A program made the translations under genes and the position numbers. A stretch of 64,000 bases of DNA from Halorhodospira halophila. GTDB taxonomy: Bacteria > Pseudomonadota > Gammaproteobacteria > Nitrococcales > Halorhodospiraceae. The notes beneath the pieces were generated by a model, which saw nothing but the letters and a program-made list of their open reading frames with translations, did not search any database and was not told the DNA's origin. Of the stretch, positions 24,518 to 32,128 are shown in pieces. The stretch is taken from assembly GCF_016653405.1 (NCBI RefSeq), contig NZ_NHSN01000019.1, forward strand, positions 48,733 to 112,732, written 5' to 3'. The stretch's first letter is position 1. Each line of letters starts with the position of its first letter.

Positions 24518-25657
24518 TCATCCATGCTGTTGTGGGTTGGCCGCCGCCCGGTCTTCGCCCGAATCATCCTCCCGCGGGGCCAGAAAGGCTTTGTAAAACA
24601 GATGCCGCGCCAGGAGCAACGGCGGCATCTTGAGCCAGTGGCCGCGGAGGAAAACGAGCGCCCGCGCCAGGGCATCCACCCAGGGGGTCGCAGAAACCCG
24701 GCCGTTCAAAGCGTGATGAAACATCCGCCGGCTGACCCAGCGCGCCGGCAGACTTGCCGCGTGATCATGCAGTCGCCGCTCTACGCTTTCCGGGACCAAG
24801 GTCCCGAAGCGGTGCTGGCAGCAACGGATCGCCGGCTCCATCAGCCAAGCCACCTGGAGCGCCTCCGCCTCGTTCAGGAGCTCCTCCCAGAACACTACGC
24901 CGTGCTGCGCCTCATAGTGCTCGATGAGGGTGTGGATATCGTAAAGGTCGCGGAGCCCGCGGTCCCAGTCGGTCTCCGAGAAGAGGTGGACGATGGCGTG
25001 CAGCACCAGGTGCCGGGGCGCCGGCAGCTGGAGGCGATCCATACCCCCGATGGGGCGCGCCGCGGACAAAAGTCGTTCCGGATCCACCGCCACGGCGAAG
25101 GTAGCGGGCAGGATGTTGTGGTGGAGATCGAGCGTCGTGCCGCGCTTGACGTGCTGCAGCGGCGGCAGCTCATGCATCCACTGGCGATAGTAACGCTGGT
25201 CGTAGGCCGAGTGGTGCGTACCGAACCAGCCCTCGTAAAAGAGCACCGCCTCCGCCCGTTCCACCTCGTCACGGCGAAAAAGCAGATCGATGTCCGCCGC
25301 GATGCGGCCGGCTGCGTTCGGCAGCCCCGCCAGAACGTAGGCGCCGCCCTTGAGGACCAGGGGCGGCGTGAGGTTGCGGATCAGCCCACTATCGAGCTGC
25401 TCGAGCTCCCAGCGCAGGGCGGCGGCGTTGGTCTCGGCAGTCAGCGCCGCCCCCCAAAGGTGGCGGGCCGCCCACTCCGGCAGGCGCTCGGCCACACCCG
25501 CCTCCATGGCGCGGTGCCAGAGGGCCCCGAGCAGCAGGTTCTCACGGCCGACGGCCAGCATCGCGGTCCACTCCCGCCCCGAGCGCTCCAACAACGAAGC
25601 TGGCTGTGCCAGGCCGTCACACAGAGCTTGGGTGGGATCCGGCTGCCAGTTCTTCAA
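24518..25657 (-). CDS. Nucleotidyltransferase family protein (NTP_transf_5-like)
   Basis: 379-residue protein of the nucleotidyltransferase group found with exosortase and RiPP-type clusters. The core shows LVLKGGAYVLAGLP (about residues 100-113), the metal-binding pair AADIDLLFRR (DxD, about 120-128) and LDLHHNILPATF further on. The substrate is unknown. Relatives occur beside HprK-like kinases in lasso-peptide clusters, where they act on phosphorylated peptide. The start is uncertain: TTG 25657 overlaps the kinase gene by 41 bases and no strong ribosome-binding site is seen. It is part of a four-gene cassette with the kinase, the PqqD-like protein and the Asn-rich secreted protein. Confidence 0.75.
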   Translation of the reverse strand: MKNWQPDPTQALCDGLAQPASLLERSGREWTAMLAVGRENLLLGALWHRAMEAGVAERLPEWAARHLWGAALTAETNAAALRWELEQLDSGLIRNLTPPLVLKGGAYVLAGLPNAAGRIAADIDLLFRRDEVERAEAVLFYEGWFGTHHSAYDQRYYRQWMHELPPLQHVKRGTTLDLHHNILPATFAVAVDPERLLSAARPIGGMDRLQLPAPRHLVLHAIVHLFSETDWDRGLRDLYDIHTLIEHYEAQHGVVFWEELLNEAEALQVAWLMEPAIRCCQHRFGTLVPESVERRLHDHAASLPARWVSRRMFHHALNGRVSATPWVDALARALVFLRGHWLKMPPLLLARHLFYKAFLAPREDDSGEDRAAANPQQHG

Positions 25658-26552
25658 AGATGGGGATCGCCTCTTCCAGTCGGCTGTAGCGGAAATCGTA
25701 GCCTTGCGCCTGCTCGACGATATCTACGGTCCGGTGGAACGCGCGGGCCCCGAGGGCGGCGTAGTTGAAGGAGTTCCGCGCCAACCCCATAAACGTTTCC
25801 CCCTCCGAGCGCTCGGTCAGAACCGCCGGAGCTTGCGGTTGATAGCGGGGGAAGACCACCCACGCAGGCGTCGCCGGCTCGTTCGCCCGGACCACACTAT
25901 CACGGGGCGGGCGCATGTGGGCCACCGACCCTTTCAAGGTATCGTGGCAGCGCTCACTGAGAAACGCATCCGGGGCAATGGCCTGGATCACATCGATGGA
26001 GGCGTTCTTCAGGCTCACCGGCCGACTTAGCCCCAAGACCCGCACCTCGCTACTCGCCAGATCAACCAGCGTGGCCTCGTCACTGAGCAGCCGCCAGCCG
26101 CTGCAGGCCAGCGCCGCACACAGGGTGCTTTTCCCCGACTCCGGCGGCGCCGGCATGATGAGGGCCCGGCCGTTCTTCTCCAGGCAGGCGGCATGAAAAA
26201 GTAGGAAGTGCTTAACTTGGGTCCCGATGCACCAGTTCAGCCCCCACTCAAGCATCGGGAAGGCCTGGTTGCGGGGGAGCGGCTTGAAGATATTCTTCCG
26301 GTCGGCGTAGAAGAGCGCTTGCGGTCGGTAAAAGCGCCGAAGCCCCAGGGGTTCCCGAACCTCGCAGAAGAAGTCCGCGCCATCCTCTGGCTCAATCACC
26401 CGATGATCAGCGTAGAGACGCCAAAGGCCTTCAGCAACACTACTCAGTCGGCTTTTGAGAAGGGAGCGCACCGGACCGGTTTGAACCAGCAGGCACCCTG
26501 CGGCGAGGCGACCCGACAAGTCGGCGTAACCCAATTCAGCTACCGACGTCAT
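25617..26552 (-). CDS. HprK-related kinase A
   Basis: 311-residue relative of HPr kinase/phosphorylase belonging to the HPr-rel-A system. The C-terminal kinase domain has a P-loop MPAPPESGKSTL (about residues 133-144) and the acidic LLSDEATLVD that corresponds to the catalytic strand of HPr kinase. The N-terminal 110 residues are specific to this group. No HPr protein is encoded nearby, so the target is probably another protein. The gene overlaps the PqqD-like gene by 17 bases and the nucleotidyltransferase by up to 41, indicating tight coupling. Inferred role: phosphorylating a peptide or protein presented by the PqqD-like chaperone. Confidence 0.85.
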   Translation of the reverse strand: MTSVAELGYADLSGRLAAGCLLVQTGPVRSLLKSRLSSVAEGLWRLYADHRVIEPEDGADFFCEVREPLGLRRFYRPQALFYADRKNIFKPLPRNQAFPMLEWGLNWCIGTQVKHFLLFHAACLEKNGRALIMPAPPESGKSTLCAALACSGWRLLSDEATLVDLASSEVRVLGLSRPVSLKNASIDVIQAIAPDAFLSERCHDTLKGSVAHMRPPRDSVVRANEPATPAWVVFPRYQPQAPAVLTERSEGETFMGLARNSFNYAALGARAFHRTVDIVEQAQGYDFRYSRLEEAIPIFEELAAGSHPSSV

Positions 26553-26853
26553 CGCAATGTTCGCAAATCAAGCCGATCTCCATGAGGGAATTCAAAGCTG
26601 ATGCGAGACGCTCTCGCTCTGCGCGCTCCTCCTGCTCCTCGTTGAAAAGCCTTAAGAACTCCGATTCGTAAGCCGGCGACTTAGCATTGAGCACAGTTAA
26701 GATGCCAACCACCTCTCCCGGTAAAACGTAGGTGCCCCCCATGCCGACAGTATAAATGAACCCAAAATTTCCCACCACCCGGTATTCCAGCCCGGAACCC
26801 TCTCCCGTCCGCGAGAAGCAGGCGGAAGACAAATAAAAGAGCCTTGGCTTCAC
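26536..26853 (-). CDS. HPr-rel-A system PqqD family peptide chaperone
   Basis: 105-residue PqqD/RRE-like protein. PqqD-type domains bind leader peptides and hand them to modifying enzymes. The predicted winged-helix pattern is present: VVGNFGFIYTVGMGGTYVLPGEVVGILTVLN followed by a charged helix (EEQEERAERERLASALNSLMEIGLI). The start is GTG 26853, 13 bases after the stop of the Asn-rich protein gene. The 3' end overlaps the kinase gene. The candidate client is the protein encoded just upstream. Confidence 0.75.
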   Translation of the reverse strand: MKPRLFYLSSACFSRTGEGSGLEYRVVGNFGFIYTVGMGGTYVLPGEVVGILTVLNAKSPAYESEFLRLFNEEQEERAERERLASALNSLMEIGLICEHCDDVGS

Positions 26854-26866
26854 GCCCTGCTAGCAC

Positions 26867-27562
26867 TCAGTCCAACAAGAAGTCAAAAAAACAGTCTTTC
26901 TCGTAACAGGAGTTTCCATTGATTGTGTTTTTAAAAAAAGCAGCCACTCCATCCTTAGACAACTCATCTCCAGTGCCCGGTATTTTGTAGTATCCATTAT
27001 CGAGAGCATCTGTAACCATTTCTCTAATCTGTTCTGACCCAGGACCCAAATATTCGACAGATGAATCGGTACTACTCATATAGGCAGCGGATCCAAAGCG
27101 GATCACCCTCCGATCCGAATCACTTACCTTATAACCATTTTTCTTTACAATATTATTGTTGTTTCCATGGGCAGCGTAACTCAAATTGAGAGAGTTACCG
27201 TTATCGTCTGTATACGTGCCTGAACTATACTCAAAGACGTCATTGAAATCTTCCTCCTTAGCATCGTCGGACCCCCCGCCATTACCTTCGTTACCCCAAT
27301 ACCCTGTGCTCTTCCCATTGCAATTAACAGCATCTCCGTGGCGCGATACGTTCCCCGAAACCCATCCGGAGGGGTTACAATTGCCACCGTTTCCATTACT
27401 TGCTCTAAGCGGGTTGCTGTAGAGCGTCATCAGCACGGGCACACTACCCAGCGCCGCCTGGCTAAAGCGCCGGCGCGACATACCCCGGCTCGGGGAGGCG
27501 TTGTCCTGCTCTTTCGCGTCGGGGCGCGGCTCGGGGGTCTGATTGCGCTCGTGTTCCGTCAT
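26867..27562 (-). CDS. Asn/Gly-rich twin-arginine secreted protein, candidate client of HPr-rel-A system
   Basis: 231-residue protein without a family I recognise. A hydrophilic, Pro/Glu-rich leader (residues 1-28) is followed by a twin-arginine-like signal, SRRRFSQAALG (29-39), and a hydrophobic stretch. The mature part is rich in Asn, Gly, Ser and Asp (NGNGGNCNPSG, GNEGNGGGSDD, GNNNNIVKK), with two cysteines near the C-terminus (CYEKDCFFDFLLD). ATG 27562 has GAGGGA 7 bases upstream; TTG 27577 is less likely. The gene is A+T-richer than its neighbours. A sigma-54-like promoter and conserved upstream element precede it. It probably is exported folded and modified by the kinase and nucleotidyltransferase downstream. 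Confidence 0.65.
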   Translation of the reverse strand: MTEHERNQTPEPRPDAKEQDNASPSRGMSRRRFSQAALGSVPVLMTLYSNPLRASNGNGGNCNPSGWVSGNVSRHGDAVNCNGKSTGYWGNEGNGGGSDDAKEEDFNDVFEYSSGTYTDDNGNSLNLSYAAHGNNNNIVKKNGYKVSDSDRRVIRFGSAAYMSSTDSSVEYLGPGSEQIREMVTDALDNGYYKIPGTGDELSKDGVAAFFKNTINGNSCYEKDCFFDFLLD

Positions 27563-27623
27563 CGCGGATTCCCTCAAAGGTCGCGCTGCTTCAGTTGGAA
27601 GTTACCGGTCTACCGAATTCTTT

Positions 27624-27639
27624 TGCAAGCTTCATACCG
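27624..27639 (-). promoter_or_regulatory. Sigma-54-like promoter of the HPr-rel-A operon
   Basis: On the minus strand CGGTATG-AAGC-TTGCA: GG and GC at sigma-54 spacing and a perfect TTGCA -12 box; the -24 box is weaker. It ends 62 bases before ATG 27562 (47 before TTG 27577). The conserved element at 27726-27752 lies upstream as at PEP-CTERM gene 2, which strengthens the call. Confidence 0.6.
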
Positions 27640-27725
27640 AGGCACGGGAGAACGGCTCAACCCTGTGCTGTGTCAGGGTGTTGGGGCCACGCCCTCCCGG
27701 TTCCCTCCGGCTCCCGAACCCTCGA

Positions 27726-27752
27726 ATGTAAAATTTGCTGACACCACCTGCC
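27726..27752 (-). promoter_or_regulatory. Putative PrsR upstream activating element (HPr-rel-A operon)
   Basis: On the minus strand GGCAG, two bases, GGTGTCAG, four variable bases, TTTTACAT. The blocks and spacing match 11769-11795 upstream of PEP-CTERM gene 2. It lies 87 bases before the -24 box. It is just outside the methyltransferase gene, so coding constraint does not explain the conservation. Confidence 0.6.
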
Positions 27753-27778
27753 GCGCAGCCCCAAGCGACCCGGCAGCC

Positions 27779-28513
27779 TTATCCGACTCGCGCCCGGACC
27801 AGGAAGGAGTGGCAGAGGCGCCGCTCCAATCCTGGCACGATCCGCAGGGCGCCGCGCACCGCTCGGTGCTCCACCCAAGGCTGGAGCCGCGCGATCCGCC
27901 CGGGCAGCAGCAACAGCCAAGCCACCTGCTGGACCTCCGTGCCCGTCGCCTGCAGTTCCTCGACGAGGCCAGTATAGTCGTCATAGCGCAGGTGTGGCGA
28001 ACGACCGGCCCGCTTGCGGCGCCACTCGGCGAAGACGGTGGGCAGGCACCGGGCGTTGAGGGCATCCACCCAGATCTCACCGCCCGGGCGCACTACCCGG
28101 GCCATCTCCGCCAGCGCCGGCCGCGGCCCCGGCAGCGCCTGGAGGACCCCGAGGCACAGCACCCCGTCAAAGTGATCATCGCCGAAGGGCAGCCGCTGGG
28201 CATCCCCGGCAACCCAGGGAATCCCCGGCTCGCTGCGCTGCTGCGCCTTGAACAGAGACGGCTGGGAGTAGTCCAGGCCAACCACGTCACGCCCGCTCTC
28301 CCGGAGGTAGCGCGTGTAGGTACCAGCCCCGCAGCCGAGATCCAGCCAGCGGCCCGCCGGGGCATCCGCCTGCTCCCAGAATTGGCGAAACTGTCGGAAG
28401 CGAGCATCCAAGCCGGTGGGCGTCCAGCCCGCGATCCCGGCATCATCGTCCAAGGTGGCGCCCCGCTGCATGAACCGCCGCTGCCAGCGCCGTGCAAAAT
28501 CAGGATCGGTCAC
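27779..28513 (-). CDS. Class I SAM-dependent methyltransferase
   Basis: 244-residue methyltransferase. It shows motif I WLDLGCGAGTYTRYL (about residues 55-69), motif II VVGLDYSQ, DAQRLPFGDDHFDGVLCLGVLQ (post-I/motif IV region) and VVRPGGEIWVDALN. The substrate is unknown; a sugar or lipid in the glycan pathway is likely from context. GTG 28513 overlaps the stop of the O-antigen-ligase-like gene as GTGA and follows GGGAGGGG, so translation is coupled. A tail of about 60 residues after the core is hydrophobic and basic and may touch the membrane. Confidence 0.82.
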   Translation of the reverse strand: MTDPDFARRWQRRFMQRGATLDDDAGIAGWTPTGLDARFRQFRQFWEQADAPAGRWLDLGCGAGTYTRYLRESGRDVVGLDYSQPSLFKAQQRSEPGIPWVAGDAQRLPFGDDHFDGVLCLGVLQALPGPRPALAEMARVVRPGGEIWVDALNARCLPTVFAEWRRKRAGRSPHLRYDDYTGLVEELQATGTEVQQVAWLLLLPGRIARLQPWVEHRAVRGALRIVPGLERRLCHSFLVRARVG

Positions 28514-30441
28514 TGCCCCTCCCTGTCTCGTGATCCGGTTTCCCCCAGCCGCCCGTCGCCTCGACCGGCATGACCCGCCGCTGCCCCCAGCAAGAGCACT
28601 AGATAGAAGAGTAGCGCGATGTGGGGGTTGAAGAAGATGGTCGCGAACATCCCCACCGCCAGCGCCCCGGTGATCCCGGCGGCAGCCGCCAGCGCCGCCA
28701 GCGTCGGTGGGCGGGCATAAGGCGCCAGGGCCCAAAGGCCGGTGGCGACGAGCACCAGCCACAGCGCCGCGCCCGCAATCCCTTGATCGAAGTAGAACTC
28801 CAGTAGCTGGTTCTCGGTGCGCCAGGCGTCGTAGTTGCTGGTGGTATAGAACCAGTGTCGGCCGCCCGCTGCAAACGTCCCGTTCTTGAGCAGCTGAGAG
28901 CCGTCGCCCCGGTGAATGCGGACGTCGTCCATGAGCAGCGGTCCCGGCAGACCATCCTCGCGACTCAGCGAAAAGACCAGCGATCGCTCCAACCCAGGCA
29001 TCCCGCGCCCGGCGGGCGGCGCAAGCCGGAGGGCCATCCCACGCCACGGCGGATCGCTCCCCTCACCGAGGCCATCCAGCTGGATCCAACGCTCTGCGCA
29101 GCGGACCGGGTAGACCACCGACTCCTCACAGAGGGCCACTCGCAGCCGGGCACCCGGCGGCCCCTGCACCCGAAGCACGACATCCACCCACTCCGGTCGG
29201 TCGGCGGCGAAAAGCCGCTGGGCAAGGCGCCCGGTCGGATCCTCGCCCATCCAGAGCATCGCCGTCTCGCCCTGCCCCAAGAAACCGTACTGTCCAACGG
29301 GATCGTCCACCTGCGGCGCGGTGCGGTAGGCCGCCGGGAAGGTCCCCACGCCGTGCCCCATCCACGGCGTCCGGGCTGTCTCCGCGGAAATCGCCAGGAT
29401 CGTCGCCCAGCGATCCCAGCGCCCCTCCGCATCGCGGGTCGTGGCGGACCAGCGGTCGCTGGCGAAGCCGTCGAGCATCGCCAGGGCGATCCCGATCGCT
29501 ACCAGGATCGGCATCCACGCCAACAGGATGCTGGTCCGGCGGCTCCGCCCCCCGGCACGGGTCAACAAGGGCCCGCCGAAAAGCGCCAGGACCAACAACG
29601 CCACGGCGACGGCCAACCACGCCGAGCGCGTAAAAGTCACCACGGTGGCGTAGCTGACCAGCAGGCTGACCGTCAGCGTCCAGAGCAGCGCCCAGCGGGG
29701 CCGGGTCCAGGCCCAGACCAGCGCGAAGGGGATTGTCAGGGCGAGGAATGCCGCCAGGCTGGGCCCACCGACGTGCATGTCGGTGAACCAGCCGGCGACC
29801 CGAAAACCGCTTTCGGTGTCCAAGACCCCCGGGTAGACGGCTCGCTCGCGCACCACTGCGCCCACTGCCGCGAGGCACCCCAGCGCCATCCCCGGTACCA
29901 GCCCGCGCAGGAACTGCTCGCGGGGCGGATCTGGGGCGTAGCGCACCAGCAACAAGGCGCCGAGCGCCAGCAGCACCCCGGAAGCGGTACGGGCGGTGTT
30001 CCAGGGGGCGGCGTAATCCACCCAGGGCCCCGGGGCCTGGGTCAGCCACCACCAGACGGCCACCCCGACGCCGAGCGCTGTGGAGGCCAGCAGCCCGTAG
30101 AACGAGAAGCGCAGCGGCGCTGGTAACAGGGCGGGCAACGCGGGCGAACAATCCGACTGCCACGCCGGCCAGCGCAGGAGTGCCACCGCGAAGGTCATCA
30201 TGAGAAGCAGCTCCACCTCGCCGAAGTGGAGCCAGCCGGTCCACGGCATCCCGTCGAGTAGGGCCACCGCAGGCGGCAGGACCCAGAGCCAGGCCAGGGG
30301 GTAGCGAGCCAGGGCAAACGCATAGACGACCAGCCCCACCACCAGCCAGGCCACGCCCTGGGGCCAATGGAGCGCCAGCGTGAGGGTCAGCAGGGCGAGC
30401 AGTAGACCGCCCACCTGGGGCACCCATGCCCCCCATCCCAC
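28510..30441 (-). CDS. O-antigen ligase/polymerase-like membrane protein with periplasmic insert
   Basis: 643-residue membrane protein. About ten hydrophobic helices fill residues 1-320, with the Wzy_C/O-antigen ligase segment around VVTFTRSAWLAVAVALL and MGHGVGTFPAAY. A soluble insert of roughly 140 residues (about 385-530) follows, with a jelly-roll-like pattern (VVLRVQGPPGARLRVALCEES, LLKNGTFAAGGRHWFYTT). Two to three final helices end the protein. The insert resembles carbohydrate-binding modules in sequence character only. GTG 30441 follows GGAGG by 6 bases; its start region is divergent from the acyl-CoA ligase (80 bases apart). Likely polymerises or transfers a glycan in the periplasm. 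Confidence 0.75.
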   Translation of the reverse strand: MGWGAWVPQVGGLLLALLTLTLALHWPQGVAWLVVGLVVYAFALARYPLAWLWVLPPAVALLDGMPWTGWLHFGEVELLLMMTFAVALLRWPAWQSDCSPALPALLPAPLRFSFYGLLASTALGVGVAVWWWLTQAPGPWVDYAAPWNTARTASGVLLALGALLLVRYAPDPPREQFLRGLVPGMALGCLAAVGAVVRERAVYPGVLDTESGFRVAGWFTDMHVGGPSLAAFLALTIPFALVWAWTRPRWALLWTLTVSLLVSYATVVTFTRSAWLAVAVALLVLALFGGPLLTRAGGRSRRTSILLAWMPILVAIGIALAMLDGFASDRWSATTRDAEGRWDRWATILAISAETARTPWMGHGVGTFPAAYRTAPQVDDPVGQYGFLGQGETAMLWMGEDPTGRLAQRLFAADRPEWVDVVLRVQGPPGARLRVALCEESVVYPVRCAERWIQLDGLGEGSDPPWRGMALRLAPPAGRGMPGLERSLVFSLSREDGLPGPLLMDDVRIHRGDGSQLLKNGTFAAGGRHWFYTTSNYDAWRTENQLLEFYFDQGIAGAALWLVLVATGLWALAPYARPPTLAALAAAAGITGALAVGMFATIFFNPHIALLFYLVLLLGAAAGHAGRGDGRLGETGSRDREGQ

Positions 30442-30520
30442 CGCTGACCTCCAGCAAAAACTGCCGGGACCTGTACACTCGTTGGTACGATGCGCCTTCA
30501 CGGATGCACCTGTCAGGGAT

Positions 30521-32128
30521 ATGGCGGAACGACTCCACGACCTGCTCCTCGCCCCGGCCCACGAGCAAGCCGGCCGGATCGCGTTGCGCCAGGCCGGCAA
30601 CCCGGCGGCGGCGCTTCGCTACGAACAACTCGCCGAGGAGGTCGAGCGCACCGCCGCCGCGCTGCTTGAGCAGGGCCTTGAGCCGGACGATCGGGTGGGA
30701 GTCTACCTGGAAAAGCGGCTGGAGGCGGTGGTGGGCCTTTTCGCGGCGGCGGCTGCCGGCGGCATCGCGGTACCCATCAACCCGGTCCTTAAACCCGCGC
30801 AGGTCGCCCATATCCTGCGCGATGCCGGCGCGCGCTTTCTGATCACCTCCACAGCCCGCAGCCAGACCCTCCAGGCCGAATGGGCACACTGCCCGACCCT
30901 CGAGCACATCTGGTGGGTGGAGGATGCGCCGGCGCCGGACGCTTTGCCCCGAGGCGTTGCGGGCCATCGCTGGGATCAGCGGCCGCGGTGCGCCCCTGGG
31001 CCACATCCCCGTCGTATCGAGCGCGATGCGGCGATGCTGCTCTACACCTCCGGCAGCACCGGTTTACCCAAAGGCGTGGCCCTCTCGCACCGCAACCTGA
31101 CCGCCGGGGCCGCGAGTGTCGTCGCCTACCTGGAGAATGACGCCGAAGATCGCATCCTGGCAGCCCTGCCGCTGAGCTTCGACTACGGCTTCAGCCAGCT
31201 GACCACCGCCTTCATGGTAGGCGCTGAAGTCGTCCTTCACGACTACCTTTTGCCGCGGGAAGTCCCCCAAAAGGTGGCGGAGCACGGCATCACCGGGCTC
31301 GCAGGCGTCCCGCCCATGTGGTTCGACCTGGCCGAGCTGCCGTGGCCACCAGCCGCCCGCGCCAGCCTGCGCTACCTCACCAACTCCGGTGGGGCTCTGC
31401 CACGGGCGACGCTGGAGGCACTGCGCCGCCAGCTTCCGGAGGCGAAGCTCTACCTGATGTATGGACTGACCGAGGCGTTCCGCTCCACCTACCTGCCGCC
31501 CGAGGAGCTCGACGCCCGTCCGGATTCCATCGGCCGCGCCATTCCCAACGCCGAGGTCCAGGTGGTTCGGCCCGACGGCAGTGCTTGCGCCCCGTACGAG
31601 CACGGTGAGCTCATCCACCGTGGCCCGCAGGTGGCGCTGGGTTATTGGAACGCCCCGGAGGCCACCGCAGAGCGCTTCCGGCCCGCTCCCAACCGGCCGG
31701 CTGAGCTACCGTCCAGGGAATACGCTGTCTGGTCCGGCGACACGGTCTACGCCGATGAGCAGGGCTTCCTCTACTTCGTCGGACGTACCGACGAGCTGAT
31801 CAAAACCTCGGGCTACCGGGTCAGCCCCCAGGAGATCGAGGCGGCGGTGCTAGAGATCTCGGGGGTCCAGGAGTGCGTGGCCATTGGCCTGCCGGAGCCG
31901 CGGTTGGGCCAACGCATCGCCGCGGTGATCGCCACCGACGCCGGGGCAGGCATCGACGCGGAGACGATCCGCCAGGCCTGCCGATCGCGCCTGCCCTCCT
32001 TCATGGTCCCGGAAACCATCCGGATCCAGGGGCACGGCCTCCCGCGAACCGCCAACGGCAAGATCGACCGTGCCGCCCTGCGCGACCATCTACTCGATAC
32101 CGAGGCCCGCGATCATGCAGCGCCTTGA
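30521..32128 (+). CDS. Acyl-CoA ligase (AMP-forming), exosortase A-associated
   Basis: 535-residue adenylate-forming enzyme. It shows the P-loop LLYTSGSTGLPKGVALSH (about residues 172-189), the YGLTEAFRSTYLP motif, VWSGDTVYADEQGFLYFVGRTDELIKTSGYRVSP with the hinge, and the catalytic lysine in NGKIDR near the C-terminus. The exosortase-A-associated subfamily is followed by a PLP decarboxylase, as here. It probably loads an amino or carboxylic acid onto an acyl carrier protein; one is encoded at 59796. ATG 30521 is preferred; its ribosome-binding site (AGGGAT) is close. The stop overlaps the next start. Confidence 0.88.
   Translation: MAERLHDLLLAPAHEQAGRIALRQAGNPAAALRYEQLAEEVERTAAALLEQGLEPDDRVGVYLEKRLEAVVGLFAAAAAGGIAVPINPVLKPAQVAHILRDAGARFLITSTARSQTLQAEWAHCPTLEHIWWVEDAPAPDALPRGVAGHRWDQRPRCAPGPHPRRIERDAAMLLYTSGSTGLPKGVALSHRNLTAGAASVVAYLENDAEDRILAALPLSFDYGFSQLTTAFMVGAEVVLHDYLLPREVPQKVAEHGITGLAGVPPMWFDLAELPWPPAARASLRYLTNSGGALPRATLEALRRQLPEAKLYLMYGLTEAFRSTYLPPEELDARPDSIGRAIPNAEVQVVRPDGSACAPYEHGELIHRGPQVALGYWNAPEATAERFRPAPNRPAELPSREYAVWSGDTVYADEQGFLYFVGRTDELIKTSGYRVSPQEIEAAVLEISGVQECVAIGLPEPRLGQRIAAVIATDAGAGIDAETIRQACRSRLPSFMVPETIRIQGHGLPRTANGKIDRAALRDHLLDTEARDHAAP

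Noticed and set aside
27779..29047. A 422-codon minus-strand frame joining the methyltransferase to upstream sequence.
   Set aside because: The upstream part is the wrong frame of the O-antigen-ligase-like gene; GTG 28513 with a good ribosome-binding site is the real start.
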